From Eudoraea sp. (GTDB lineage: Bacteria > Bacteroidota > Bacteroidia > Flavobacteriales > Flavobacteriaceae): 5,537 nucleotides of DNA. The notes under the pieces are model-generated. The model saw nothing but the letters and a program-made list of their open reading frames with translations, searched no databases and was not told the DNA's origin. The DNA lies in NCBI GenBank assembly GCA_013041785.1, contig JABDRK010000164.1, forward strand, positions 1-5,537, read 5' to 3'. The position numbers and the translations under genes are program-made. This document shows positions 1 through 5,537 of this stretch, one piece after another (positions within the stretch are counted from its first letter, which is position 1; every line of letters begins with the position of its first letter).

Positions 1-1319
1 GTGTACATAGCAGCCGCCTGTTTGGCATTTTTAACATCTCTGTAGGCATTGGCCATATCCACATAGGATTGCGCATAATTAGGCCTTAATTTCAACACCT
101 CTTTATATACTTCAAGGGCTTTTTGAGTCCTCCCCTGCTCCTGGTAGAGATATCCAAGGGCTTTCAGCAATACGGCGTTTTTTTGAAAGAGGTATGCGTT
201 GGCTTCGATCATTGAATCGGCCAGTTCGGTGTCTTTCCAGATATCAGTAAACACCCGATAGGCATCCAACACAAAAAACGGGGAGCTGGAGTAGATGGAT
301 TTGTTTTTTTCGTAAACACTCAGGGCTTCCGCTTTGCTTGGAGCATCCTGCAATTCCCTGAGGTAGCGCGGGGCGTTTTTACTAATTTCTTCCTGCGTCA
401 AAATTTTTCCCGCTACGTAATTGTTTCGAAGCCTTGCATAGTCGGTTATCTTATTAGACTTGGGATTTCCGGTGATCGTATTCACAACCACAACGCCTCC
501 GGCGCCGATGCTTCCGTACATGGTCGTAGTAGCAAAATTATTAAGTACTGCCATGCGTTTGATATTCCGAACATCAATCCATATGGGGGCATCGGTAAAT
601 ATTTGTCCGTCAATATCAAAAACGGCAGACCTTGGGTTGGTGATGGAATTGGTTCCCCTGACAAAAACTTTTCCGGTAGCTGAGGAATTAGGACCACTAG
701 CGTTTAAGAGCGTCCCTGGCAGGGCGATTTCCCCACTGCCCACCTGTCCGGTAATATTGGTGAGCTGTCCGCCCACACTCTGACCAAAAGCCCCGGTGCA
801 ATTACCTACTACCCGAACACCCGGAAATTCAGCACGCAAGACATCCAGAATACATAGGGCTACATTATTGATCTGGCTTTCATCTAAAAACCTGATAAGC
901 CCCGGTGCCGTATCGGCATCCAGGTATCCATAAGCCGTGCGAATAAGCCGCTTATTCAATTTGTATTCAAGGGCCAGTTCCTTCTGAGACTTGCGGTTGC
1001 TACCCAGCACGATGACTTCTTCAAGCTGGTTCACATCAGGAACAAGTACCGGATTCAAAATCCTGGTAACATCTTCAACCATGATCTCCGCAGATTTCAA
1101 CCCCTGATAGGAATAACTAATTATATCCCCGACCTCCGCTTCAATGCTATAGCGCCCGGAGGCATCCGAGAAGGTATTTGTACCCTTATCCGCTATGGAA
1201 ATGTTGACATCTTCAATGGGGTTACGGCCATCCGTTACCATTCCCCTGACAATTTTTGTTTCTTGCTGCCCGAAGCATAAGGGGGCAATAAATAGAAACA
1301 GGAGAGCAATCTTTTTCAT
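1..1319 (-). CDS. Exported protein with carboxypeptidase-regulatory-like domain, TonB-receptor plug domain and TPR repeats (3' end missing)
   Basis: The frame is open from ATG at 1319 to the window edge: 439 codons with no stop, so the C-terminus is outside. Residues 1-18 (MKKIALLFLFIAPLCFG) look like a Sec signal peptide with likely cleavage before QQ; the Cys sits in no good lipobox. Residues about 22-90 resemble a CarboxypepD_reg-like beta-sandwich (VRGMVTD, PIEDVNISI, SDASGRYSI). LEEVIVLG (99-106) is the usual SusC-type linker. Residues about 150-285 resemble a TonB plug: LDVLRAEFPGVRV, VFVRGTNSI, VFDIDGQIF, then MYGSIGAGGVVVVNT. After the plug there is no barrel-like sequence. A helical, Lys/Glu-rich region follows, with one clear TPR at about 382-415 (ALGYLYQEQGRTQKALEVY) and the start of another (YVDMANAYRDVKNAKQAAAMY). 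It probably acts in the periplasm or at the outer membrane; the substrate or partner is unknown. It lies 91 bases after the M24 peptidase gene, behind a terminator, so it probably has its own promoter, although I see no convincing consensus one. Domain calls are fairly sure; function is not. Confidence 0.85.
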   Translation of the reverse strand, partial: MKKIALLFLFIAPLCFGQQETKIVRGMVTDGRNPIEDVNISIADKGTNTFSDASGRYSIEAEVGDIISYSYQGLKSAEIMVEDVTRILNPVLVPDVNQLEEVIVLGSNRKSQKELALEYKLNKRLIRTAYGYLDADTAPGLIRFLDESQINNVALCILDVLRAEFPGVRVVGNCTGAFGQSVGGQLTNITGQVGSGEIALPGTLLNASGPNSSATGKVFVRGTNSITNPRSAVFDIDGQIFTDAPIWIDVRNIKRMAVLNNFATTTMYGSIGAGGVVVVNTITGNPKSNKITDYARLRNNYVAGKILTQEEISKNAPRYLRELQDAPSKAEALSVYEKNKSIYSSSPFFVLDAYRVFTDIWKDTELADSMIEANAYLFQKNAVLLKALGYLYQEQGRTQKALEVYKEVLKLRPNYAQSYVDMANAYRDVKNAKQAAAMY

Positions 1320-1384
1320 AACAATTTGATTTAACATGCTCTAAGATAAGCATATAAGAAGAAACTACGGGGGCTGATTTAGTT

Positions 1385-1416
1385 AAAAAACAGTAAAAAC
1401 CAATGGGCTTTTACTG
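1385..1416 (-). terminator. Intrinsic terminator after the M24 peptidase gene
   Basis: Read on the minus strand, CAGTAAAAGCC (1416-1406), loop CATT (1405-1402) and GGTTTTTACTG (1401-1391) form an 11-bp stem with a single G-T wobble, followed directly by six T (1390-1385). The TAA stop of the peptidase (1413-1411) lies inside the first arm. The plus strand has six A before the stem but no T run after it, so it should work in one direction only. It would separate the upstream unit from the plug/TPR gene that starts at 1319. Confidence 0.78.
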
Positions 1417-2739
1417 CCTTGGAATCAGGTAAAGTTCCTCCTGCCTCCCATTTACATACCGGAATCCGTCTTCCCCAAAATATCCTGCTTCTTCGAGCAT
1501 TACCCGGATATCCCGCTTCCATTCAGGGATAAAAACTGTGGTGTTTAATTCAATGGCATAGACGGTTTTTGGGTTGAGTGGGTAATTCTCCCCATCGTCT
1601 TTCATAACTCCTTCCTGAGCATCCCACATCCCAATAGTGGTCCCCGCAGAATGACCATAACTGCCCAAAGGATGCGTATAGATGGCTGGCCGTAGCCCGG
1701 CATTTTTTCCGTCGGCCAGTGCTTTGGCAAGAATTTCATTCCCAGTGCGGCCGGCAACCATGTTTTCGGTCAGATAATCCTGAACCCGGTTACCGTCTTT
1801 CAGCGCATTCCTCAGAAAAAGCGGGGCCTCGCGCTCATCAGGTTTTAAAACATAGGCCAGTTCCTGGCAATCCGTGTTCAGGCGCAAATAGGTAATGCCA
1901 AAATCACAATGCAGAAGGTCCCCCGGCAGAATAACCATATCCTCAGGCCTTCCGGAAAAGGAATACAAATGGCCGACCAGGTTTTCATTACTGCGTTGCA
2001 CGTCTACTGTTGGATGGAACCAGGTTTCCAGTCCCATATCGGTTACTTTTTGCCGCATCCACCATTCTACCTCCGTGGTTGTGGTGATCCCCGGGGTAAT
2101 TACTTTTTCTGAGAAAGCCTCCGCAATAATCTGGTGGGTAATGGAAACCAACTGATTGTAGATCACCATTTCGCGCTGTGTGCGTGTTTCTATCCAGCGT
2201 ACCGCCAGCTGCTCAGCTGAAACTACACGCTTTTTATATGCTGCAGGCAGAATTTTCATAAACGCTTCGTAGTCTGTTTTATCCAACCCGTCTGCGATGT
2301 TGTGATCCCTGGAATAATTCAGGCCGATTTTCTTCGGGTTCCGTTCCTCTATGATTTCACGCAACCTTTTCCACTGGTCGGGTTCCTTTTCCTTATCCCA
2401 TGCAGAAACAATGTTTCTCCCCACATTATAGCGCGCTACTGCCAGGCGTTCCAAGGTATCCTTCCCGGCATCCCTATAGAAAACCAGGATGGTCCGCCTC
2501 CTGGCATTCAGCCATGTTGCTGGCAACATGGTACGCAACACTGGATCCTCATTGTATTCCCGGGATATCAGGATCCACATGTCTATCTGGGTCTCGTCCA
2601 TAATTCCCGGAAGGACTTCCGTAAAACGTTCATCCAATATCTCATCTACCACGCGGGATCGCTCTTCTTCTGAAAGAACGTGCTGACTCTTTAACATAAA
2701 TGAGGATCCTATCATAAACACAAAAAAGAGTTTCTTCAT
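1411..2739 (-). CDS. Exported M24-family metallopeptidase (Xaa-Pro aminopeptidase-like)
   Basis: 442 residues, starting at an ATG followed by a signal peptide (MKKLFFVFMIGSSFMLKSQ), so the mature enzyme is probably periplasmic or outside the cell. Residues about 20-180 fit the creatinase/prolidase-like N-terminal domain and about 190-440 the pita-bread catalytic domain. The five expected metal ligands can be placed: D279 (HCDFG) and D290 (LNTD), eleven residues apart as in the family; H363 (YGHSAG); E397 (YAIELN); and E416 (VMLEEAG). H356 (THPLG) matches the conserved His upstream of the ligand His. The family cleaves the bond before proline at peptide N-termini or in X-Pro dipeptides, using two Mn, Co or Zn ions. 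One oddity is that where E. coli aminopeptidase P has a third His (VHD), this protein reads MWD, with two extra residues before it, so specificity may differ. The gene follows menE after 52 bases and ends in a terminator, so it may share the men transcript. Upstream of the ATG the leader is A/C-rich (CAAAACAACTCCTCAA) with no Shine-Dalgarno sequence. Family is sure; exact substrate is not. Confidence 0.92.
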   Translation of the reverse strand: MKKLFFVFMIGSSFMLKSQHVLSEEERSRVVDEILDERFTEVLPGIMDETQIDMWILISREYNEDPVLRTMLPATWLNARRRTILVFYRDAGKDTLERLAVARYNVGRNIVSAWDKEKEPDQWKRLREIIEERNPKKIGLNYSRDHNIADGLDKTDYEAFMKILPAAYKKRVVSAEQLAVRWIETRTQREMVIYNQLVSITHQIIAEAFSEKVITPGITTTTEVEWWMRQKVTDMGLETWFHPTVDVQRSNENLVGHLYSFSGRPEDMVILPGDLLHCDFGITYLRLNTDCQELAYVLKPDEREAPLFLRNALKDGNRVQDYLTENMVAGRTGNEILAKALADGKNAGLRPAIYTHPLGSYGHSAGTTIGMWDAQEGVMKDDGENYPLNPKTVYAIELNTTVFIPEWKRDIRVMLEEAGYFGEDGFRYVNGRQEELYLIPRQ

Positions 2740-2791
2740 TTGAGGAGTTGTTTTGGGTTATTCCTAAGAAAAAAATCAACGGACGGACAGC

Positions 2792-3898
2792 TTAGGCAGC
2801 TCCACTATCAGAAACCACCAGATCCAGCAATTCCTTCCTTTTTATTTTTCCGTTTTCTGTTTTCGGGAATTTTTCCCGTACAAAAATATGTTTAGGGAAT
2901 TCATATTTTTCCAGTGTTTTCAAAGCTTGCAGCTTTTTCTCCAGGTCCTTTGGCAATTCTCTGGCTTCCACTACCATAACCAGACATTCGCCCAGCTCTG
3001 CGTCCGGGATCCCGCCCAGAATAAAAGTTTCATTTATTACGTGCTTCAGTTTTTCTTCTATAGTTTCTGGCATGAGCTTCACTCCTCCGGAATTCACCAC
3101 ATTGTCATAGCGTCCCAACCAAATGAATTCCTTGTCGTTTAGCAGTTCAACAAGATCATTGGTTTCCAAAGGTTCCCGGGTTACCTCCGGTGCCTGTAAC
3201 ACAAGACATCCCTTAGCATTCTTAGAAAATGTTATTCCCGGCAGGGCCTTGAACGCATTTCCAACAGCGCCTTCAACAGCACCGGCCGCAGGGTTTAAGG
3301 CCTTTAGCGCCACATGTGAACAGGTCTCGGTCATACCATAGGTTTCGAAAACCCGTGCTGTAGTCTGTTGTAGGGCATCGTGCAAGGTGCCGGAGACCGG
3401 AGCACCACCGATCAGTATGGTGCCAAAAAGGTCTAGTTTTTTCAGGGAGTTTTGGACCTGCATGGGGACCATTGCCATTAAATCATAGGGATCAATTGTT
3501 CGCCATAGCGGCTCTGAACTCGGTTCTACAAAATCTATTTCCAGACCTAAAACCATAGCCCGGACCAACATCATTTTACCCGCTATATAATCTGCCGGAA
3601 GACAAAGCAAAGCAGAATTCCCTTCCCTGAGGCTCAAAACTTCTCCGGTAGCCCTGGCAGAATTGACCATATGCTCTTTCTTTAGAAAAATACGTTTGGG
3701 TACACCTGTGGCTCCTGAAGTGGTAACCAGGATTGTATCTTCATCTGACAACCAATCCAACAGGAAATCACCTATGCGTCGCTCAAAAGGCTCACCCTCT
3801 TTAATCAGGCTATAGGCCACCTCTTTAAGATCTTCATAATTATACTGCATTCCGTTTAATCGGAATGCGTGATGCAGGGGTGCTATTTCAGTGTTCAT
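2792..3898 (-). CDS. menE: o-Succinylbenzoate-CoA ligase (MenE), short Bacteroidota form
   Basis: AMP-forming acyl-CoA ligase that adenylates o-succinylbenzoate and transfers it to CoA, the menaquinone step after MenC; cytoplasmic. From ATG at 3898 it has 368 residues. Visible signatures in order: P-loop TTSGATGVPK (59-68), the A5 motif ETYGMTETCSH (185-195), TND in place of the usual TGD (246-248), the hinge region WLGRYDNVVNSGG (260-272), and the C-terminal PKTENGKIKRKEL with catalytic Lys at about 351. The P-loop comes very early, so most of the N-terminal subdomain of the roughly 450-490-residue MenE of E. coli or Bacillus is absent; short MenE proteins are familiar in Bacteroidota, so this need not be a truncation. 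The frame extends five codons upstream to a TTG at 3913, but the ATG at 3898 is preferred because it leaves only an 11-nt overlap with the protease gene. The assignment as MenE rather than another acyl ligase rests on length, motifs and the nearby menC. Confidence 0.9.
   Translation of the reverse strand: MNTEIAPLHHAFRLNGMQYNYEDLKEVAYSLIKEGEPFERRIGDFLLDWLSDEDTILVTTSGATGVPKRIFLKKEHMVNSARATGEVLSLREGNSALLCLPADYIAGKMMLVRAMVLGLEIDFVEPSSEPLWRTIDPYDLMAMVPMQVQNSLKKLDLFGTILIGGAPVSGTLHDALQQTTARVFETYGMTETCSHVALKALNPAAGAVEGAVGNAFKALPGITFSKNAKGCLVLQAPEVTREPLETNDLVELLNDKEFIWLGRYDNVVNSGGVKLMPETIEEKLKHVINETFILGGIPDAELGECLVMVVEARELPKDLEKKLQALKTLEKYEFPKHIFVREKFPKTENGKIKRKELLDLVVSDSGAA
3888..3898 (-). promoter_or_regulatory. 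Overlap of protease stop and menE start (probable translational coupling)
   Basis: The 11 bases ATGAACACTGA hold the menE start ATG and the TGA stop of the protease gene. There is no Shine-Dalgarno-like stretch upstream, so menE translation probably depends on ribosomes finishing the protease gene. The overlap is seen directly; the coupling is inferred. Confidence 0.55.
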
Positions 3899-4838
3899 TG
3901 TTCGATGATTCAAATGCTGTTTCTGCTACTACTTTACCTGTTAATCTGTCTTTCCAGTTTGTCCAGCCATACTTTTTGCTAAAAACCAGCAATAGTAAGG
4001 GATAAATCACAAATACCGGAATCAGTACATCCCATCCCAATTCCGGATCCGAAATGTCCCGGTATACGGAGGGCGTCTGAAATGCCGTCCAGTCTGCTGT
4101 CACCAGTAACGCAGCCATAAGGTTATTGGCCGCATGGAAACCAATAGCCAGTTCCAATCCTTTGTCCATTAGGGTCAATATACCCAGAAACAGGCCTGTA
4201 CCCATATAAAATATCATAATTCCATAGCCCAGCTTCTCCACCTCCGGATTAAAAATATGCAGGATGCCAAATAAGAAAGAGGTCGCTATAAGGGGCACCC
4301 ATCTTGATTTGGTCATAAGGCCGATCCCTTGCATGAGGTACCCGCGCATGAAATATTCTTCAAAACTTGTTTGTATAGGGATCAGCAAAACAGCAATTAC
4401 CATGAGCGTGAGAAAAGGCCCTATCTCGAAATTAGTAACATAGTCACCCGGCGAAAGGAACACATCCAGCAGTATAAAAAAGACAGAAACCACTGCCCAT
4501 AACAGGAAAGCAAAAAACACCCGGTTCCAATCAGTTTTAGGCCTTACCGTAGTGAGGGTTGTAAATTTTTGCTTATGCATATACTTTACCACCAGGTACA
4601 AACCCACAAAAGCAATCAAAAAAGAAAGCAGCATCAGAAATAGGAACAGGTTTGAACCCAGTAATTCAGACATCCCGCCAATGGTAGTAGGGAAAGTTCC
4701 TGACTCCAATGATTTCAGGATTAAGAACGCCAGGAGGGGGATACTCCCTATTACCTGCCAGGCGATAAATACCGCAAGAAATCCAAGCAGGTATCTCCAG
4801 GGTTCATGTAATCCTTTGTATGCTTGTTCTATATACAT
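3888..4838 (-). CDS. CPBP (Abi/Rce1-type) family intramembrane metalloprotease
   Basis: 316 residues from ATG at 4838, with about eight hydrophobic membrane segments (roughly 15-40, 63-86, 106-128, 139-157, 180-197, 206-225, 230-248, 269-286). All CPBP motifs are present: EEYFMR (E160, E161, R165; EExxxR), FGILH (F190, H194; FxxxH) and HAANN (H235, N239; HxxxN). These build the metal-glutamate active site within the membrane, so the protein should be catalytically competent. Family members include the Rce1 CAAX protease and bacterial proteins tied to bacteriocin immunity or of unknown role. Here it sits between menC and menE with overlaps at both ends, suggesting co-translation and perhaps a link to the membrane end of the quinone pathway; its substrate cannot be read from sequence. 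The frame could begin at ATG 4892 (18 extra residues), but that would overlap menC by 64 nt, and the extra residues (SFIQAGPFLETRTNNSI) are not membrane-like, so 4838 is preferred. Confidence 0.9.
   Translation of the reverse strand: MYIEQAYKGLHEPWRYLLGFLAVFIAWQVIGSIPLLAFLILKSLESGTFPTTIGGMSELLGSNLFLFLMLLSFLIAFVGLYLVVKYMHKQKFTTLTTVRPKTDWNRVFFAFLLWAVVSVFFILLDVFLSPGDYVTNFEIGPFLTLMVIAVLLIPIQTSFEEYFMRGYLMQGIGLMTKSRWVPLIATSFLFGILHIFNPEVEKLGYGIMIFYMGTGLFLGILTLMDKGLELAIGFHAANNLMAALLVTADWTAFQTPSVYRDISDPELGWDVLIPVFVIYPLLLLVFSKKYGWTNWKDRLTGKVVAETAFESSNNEH
4829..4838 (-). promoter_or_regulatory. Overlap of menC stop and protease start (probable translational coupling)
   Basis: The 10 bases ATGTATATAG contain the preferred protease start ATG and the TAG stop of menC. 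The upstream leader (AGAACAAATAACAGCATT) is A-rich without a Shine-Dalgarno motif, as is common in Bacteroidota. The overlap is seen directly; the coupling is inferred. Confidence 0.5.
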
Positions 4839-5537
4839 AATGCTGTTATTTGTTCTGGTTTCCAGGAACGGTCCTGCCTGTATGAAAGACATCCGCCTTC
4901 AACGACCAGCGGGGATTGGATATTATTGACAAATAGCCCTCCTGTACCCAGGCCCTGTGGCATGGTAACATCCAGGGTGAAGGTCCACTGCGCAATGGCA
5001 TTCAGGCCAATATTGCTTTCCAAAGCACTCGTAATCCACCAGCCGATACCTAGCTTTTCCGCTAGTCGGATCCATTCCTCACTACCTGAAAAGCCACCTA
5101 CCAGGCTTGGTTTTAATATAATATACTGCGGTTTAATAGTTTGTAGAAGGCTTGCTTTATTTGTTACATCCGTTATCCCGATTAACTCCTCATCCAGGGC
5201 AATGGGAAGCGGTGTATCTGCGCAGAGTTTTGCCATGGCCTCAGGGTTTCCCGCTTTAATTGGCTGTTCAATGGAATGCAGGTCGAAAGCGGCCAGTGCC
5301 TCAAGCCTATCCATGGCTTCATCTGGTAGGAAAGCCCCATTGGCATCTACCCGAAGCTCCAGTTTCTCTGCACTGAATTTTTTCCTGATTTGCGCCAGAA
5401 GTTTCAGTTCAGTTTCAAAAGAGAGCGCGCCAATTTTCAGTTTAAGGCATTGGAAACCTTGTTCAATCTTTTGCTGTATCTGTAGTTGCATATATTCCGG
5501 GGCACCCATCCAGATCAAGCCGTTGATGGGTATAGGC
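4829..5537 (-). CDS. menC: o-Succinylbenzoate synthase (MenC), 5' end outside the window
   Basis: Enolase-superfamily enzyme that dehydrates SHCHC to o-succinylbenzoate, the substrate of MenE; cytoplasmic and Mg-dependent. The frame is open to the right edge, giving 235 complete codons. It begins PIPINGLIWMG, a typical MenC stretch that opens the barrel domain, so roughly 100 residues of the N-terminal capping domain lie outside. A TTG at 5518 could be taken as a start, but homologous sequence continues upstream of it, so it is not one. Catalytic residues, counted from the visible start: the KxK pair K32/K34 (LKLKIG), metal ligands D64 (RVDANG), E90 (IEQP) and D115 (ALDEE), and the second catalytic Lys K142 (ILKPSLVGG). 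The spacings of 26, 25 and 27 residues fit the OSBS/MLE-type barrel. The C-terminal part includes QGLGTGGLFVNNI, usual near the end of MenC. It is the upstream gene of the menC-protease-menE block. Related dipeptide epimerases share the fold, but the adjacent menE makes MenC much the best call. Confidence 0.93.
   Translation of the reverse strand, partial: PIPINGLIWMGAPEYMQLQIQQKIEQGFQCLKLKIGALSFETELKLLAQIRKKFSAEKLELRVDANGAFLPDEAMDRLEALAAFDLHSIEQPIKAGNPEAMAKLCADTPLPIALDEELIGITDVTNKASLLQTIKPQYIILKPSLVGGFSGSEEWIRLAEKLGIGWWITSALESNIGLNAIAQWTFTLDVTMPQGLGTGGLFVNNIQSPLVVEGGCLSYRQDRSWKPEQITALCI

Noticed and set aside
460..783. Plus-strand open frame of 107 codons
   Set aside because: It lies fully antisense to the plug-domain coding sequence, and its product is a low-complexity shadow with no recognisable motif.
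1..1319. Reading the plug gene as a lipoprotein because of the Cys near the end of the signal peptide
   Set aside because: The residues before the Cys (APL) do not fit a lipobox, and FGQ is a common signal peptidase I end in this phylum.
1336..1353. Small inverted repeat ATGCT/AGCAT in the leader of the plug/TPR gene
   Set aside because: A five-pair stem with an eight-base loop is weak and expected by chance in an AT-rich leader; nothing else suggests an operator or riboswitch.
1320..1384. Possible Bacteroidota promoter for the plug/TPR gene (TAGTTTCT or TATGCTTA as a -7 element)
   Set aside because: Neither matches TAnnTTTG well and no TTG element sits at the right distance. A promoter is expected here, but I cannot place it.
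2302..2673. Plus-strand open frame of 123 codons, with shorter ones nearby (1895-2155, 2400-2603, 2489-2686)
   Set aside because: All lie antisense to the well-supported M24 peptidase, and their translations show no family features.
2763..2796. Inverted repeat CCTAAG/CTTAGG around a seven-T run between menE and the peptidase, a possible terminator
   Set aside because: The stem is only six pairs with a 22-base loop, and the T run lies inside the loop rather than after the stem, so it does not fit an intrinsic terminator. Probably chance.
4552..4929. Plus-strand open frame of 125 codons
   Set aside because: It is antisense to the membrane protease and the end of menC, and has no domain-like sequence; it looks like a mirror of the real genes.

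Overview
The window looks like part of a Bacteroidota chromosome, most likely a flavobacterium. The evidence is a SusC/TonB-receptor-type N-terminus (carboxypeptidase-regulatory domain, LEEVIVLG linker, plug), short MKK-type signal peptides ending in ...GQ or ...SQ, start codons without a clear Shine-Dalgarno sequence but with A-rich leaders, and a short MenE. I cannot name a genus. All five protein genes read on the minus strand, so transcription runs from the right edge to the left. I support no gene on the plus strand.

Right part (2792-5537): three tightly packed genes, menC (5' end cut by the window), a CPBP/Abi-type intramembrane metalloprotease, and menE. MenC makes o-succinylbenzoate and MenE activates it with CoA, so two consecutive soluble steps of menaquinone synthesis flank a multi-pass membrane protease. 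Both junctions are short ATG/stop overlaps (10 nt and 11 nt), the layout of translationally coupled genes. The longest possible reading frames overlap further, but the internal ATGs are better starts: 4838 for the protease and 3898 for menE (the longer menE frame would need TTG).

Middle (1385-2739): after a 52-base gap comes an exported M24-family metallopeptidase (Xaa-Pro aminopeptidase-like) with all five metal ligands recognisable but a divergent histidine region. Its stop codon lies inside the stem of a strong intrinsic terminator (11-bp stem, four-base loop, six T). With no clear promoter in the 52-base gap, this suggests one transcription unit, menC - CPBP - menE - M24 peptidase, ending at that terminator.

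Left part (1-1319): the first 439 residues of an exported protein with a carboxypeptidase-regulatory-like domain and a TonB-receptor plug domain, followed not by the start of an outer-membrane barrel but by a helical stretch with TPR repeats. It runs off the left edge. This plug-TPR architecture is the least ordinary thing in the window. I found no mobile element, CRISPR array, tRNA or rRNA gene.
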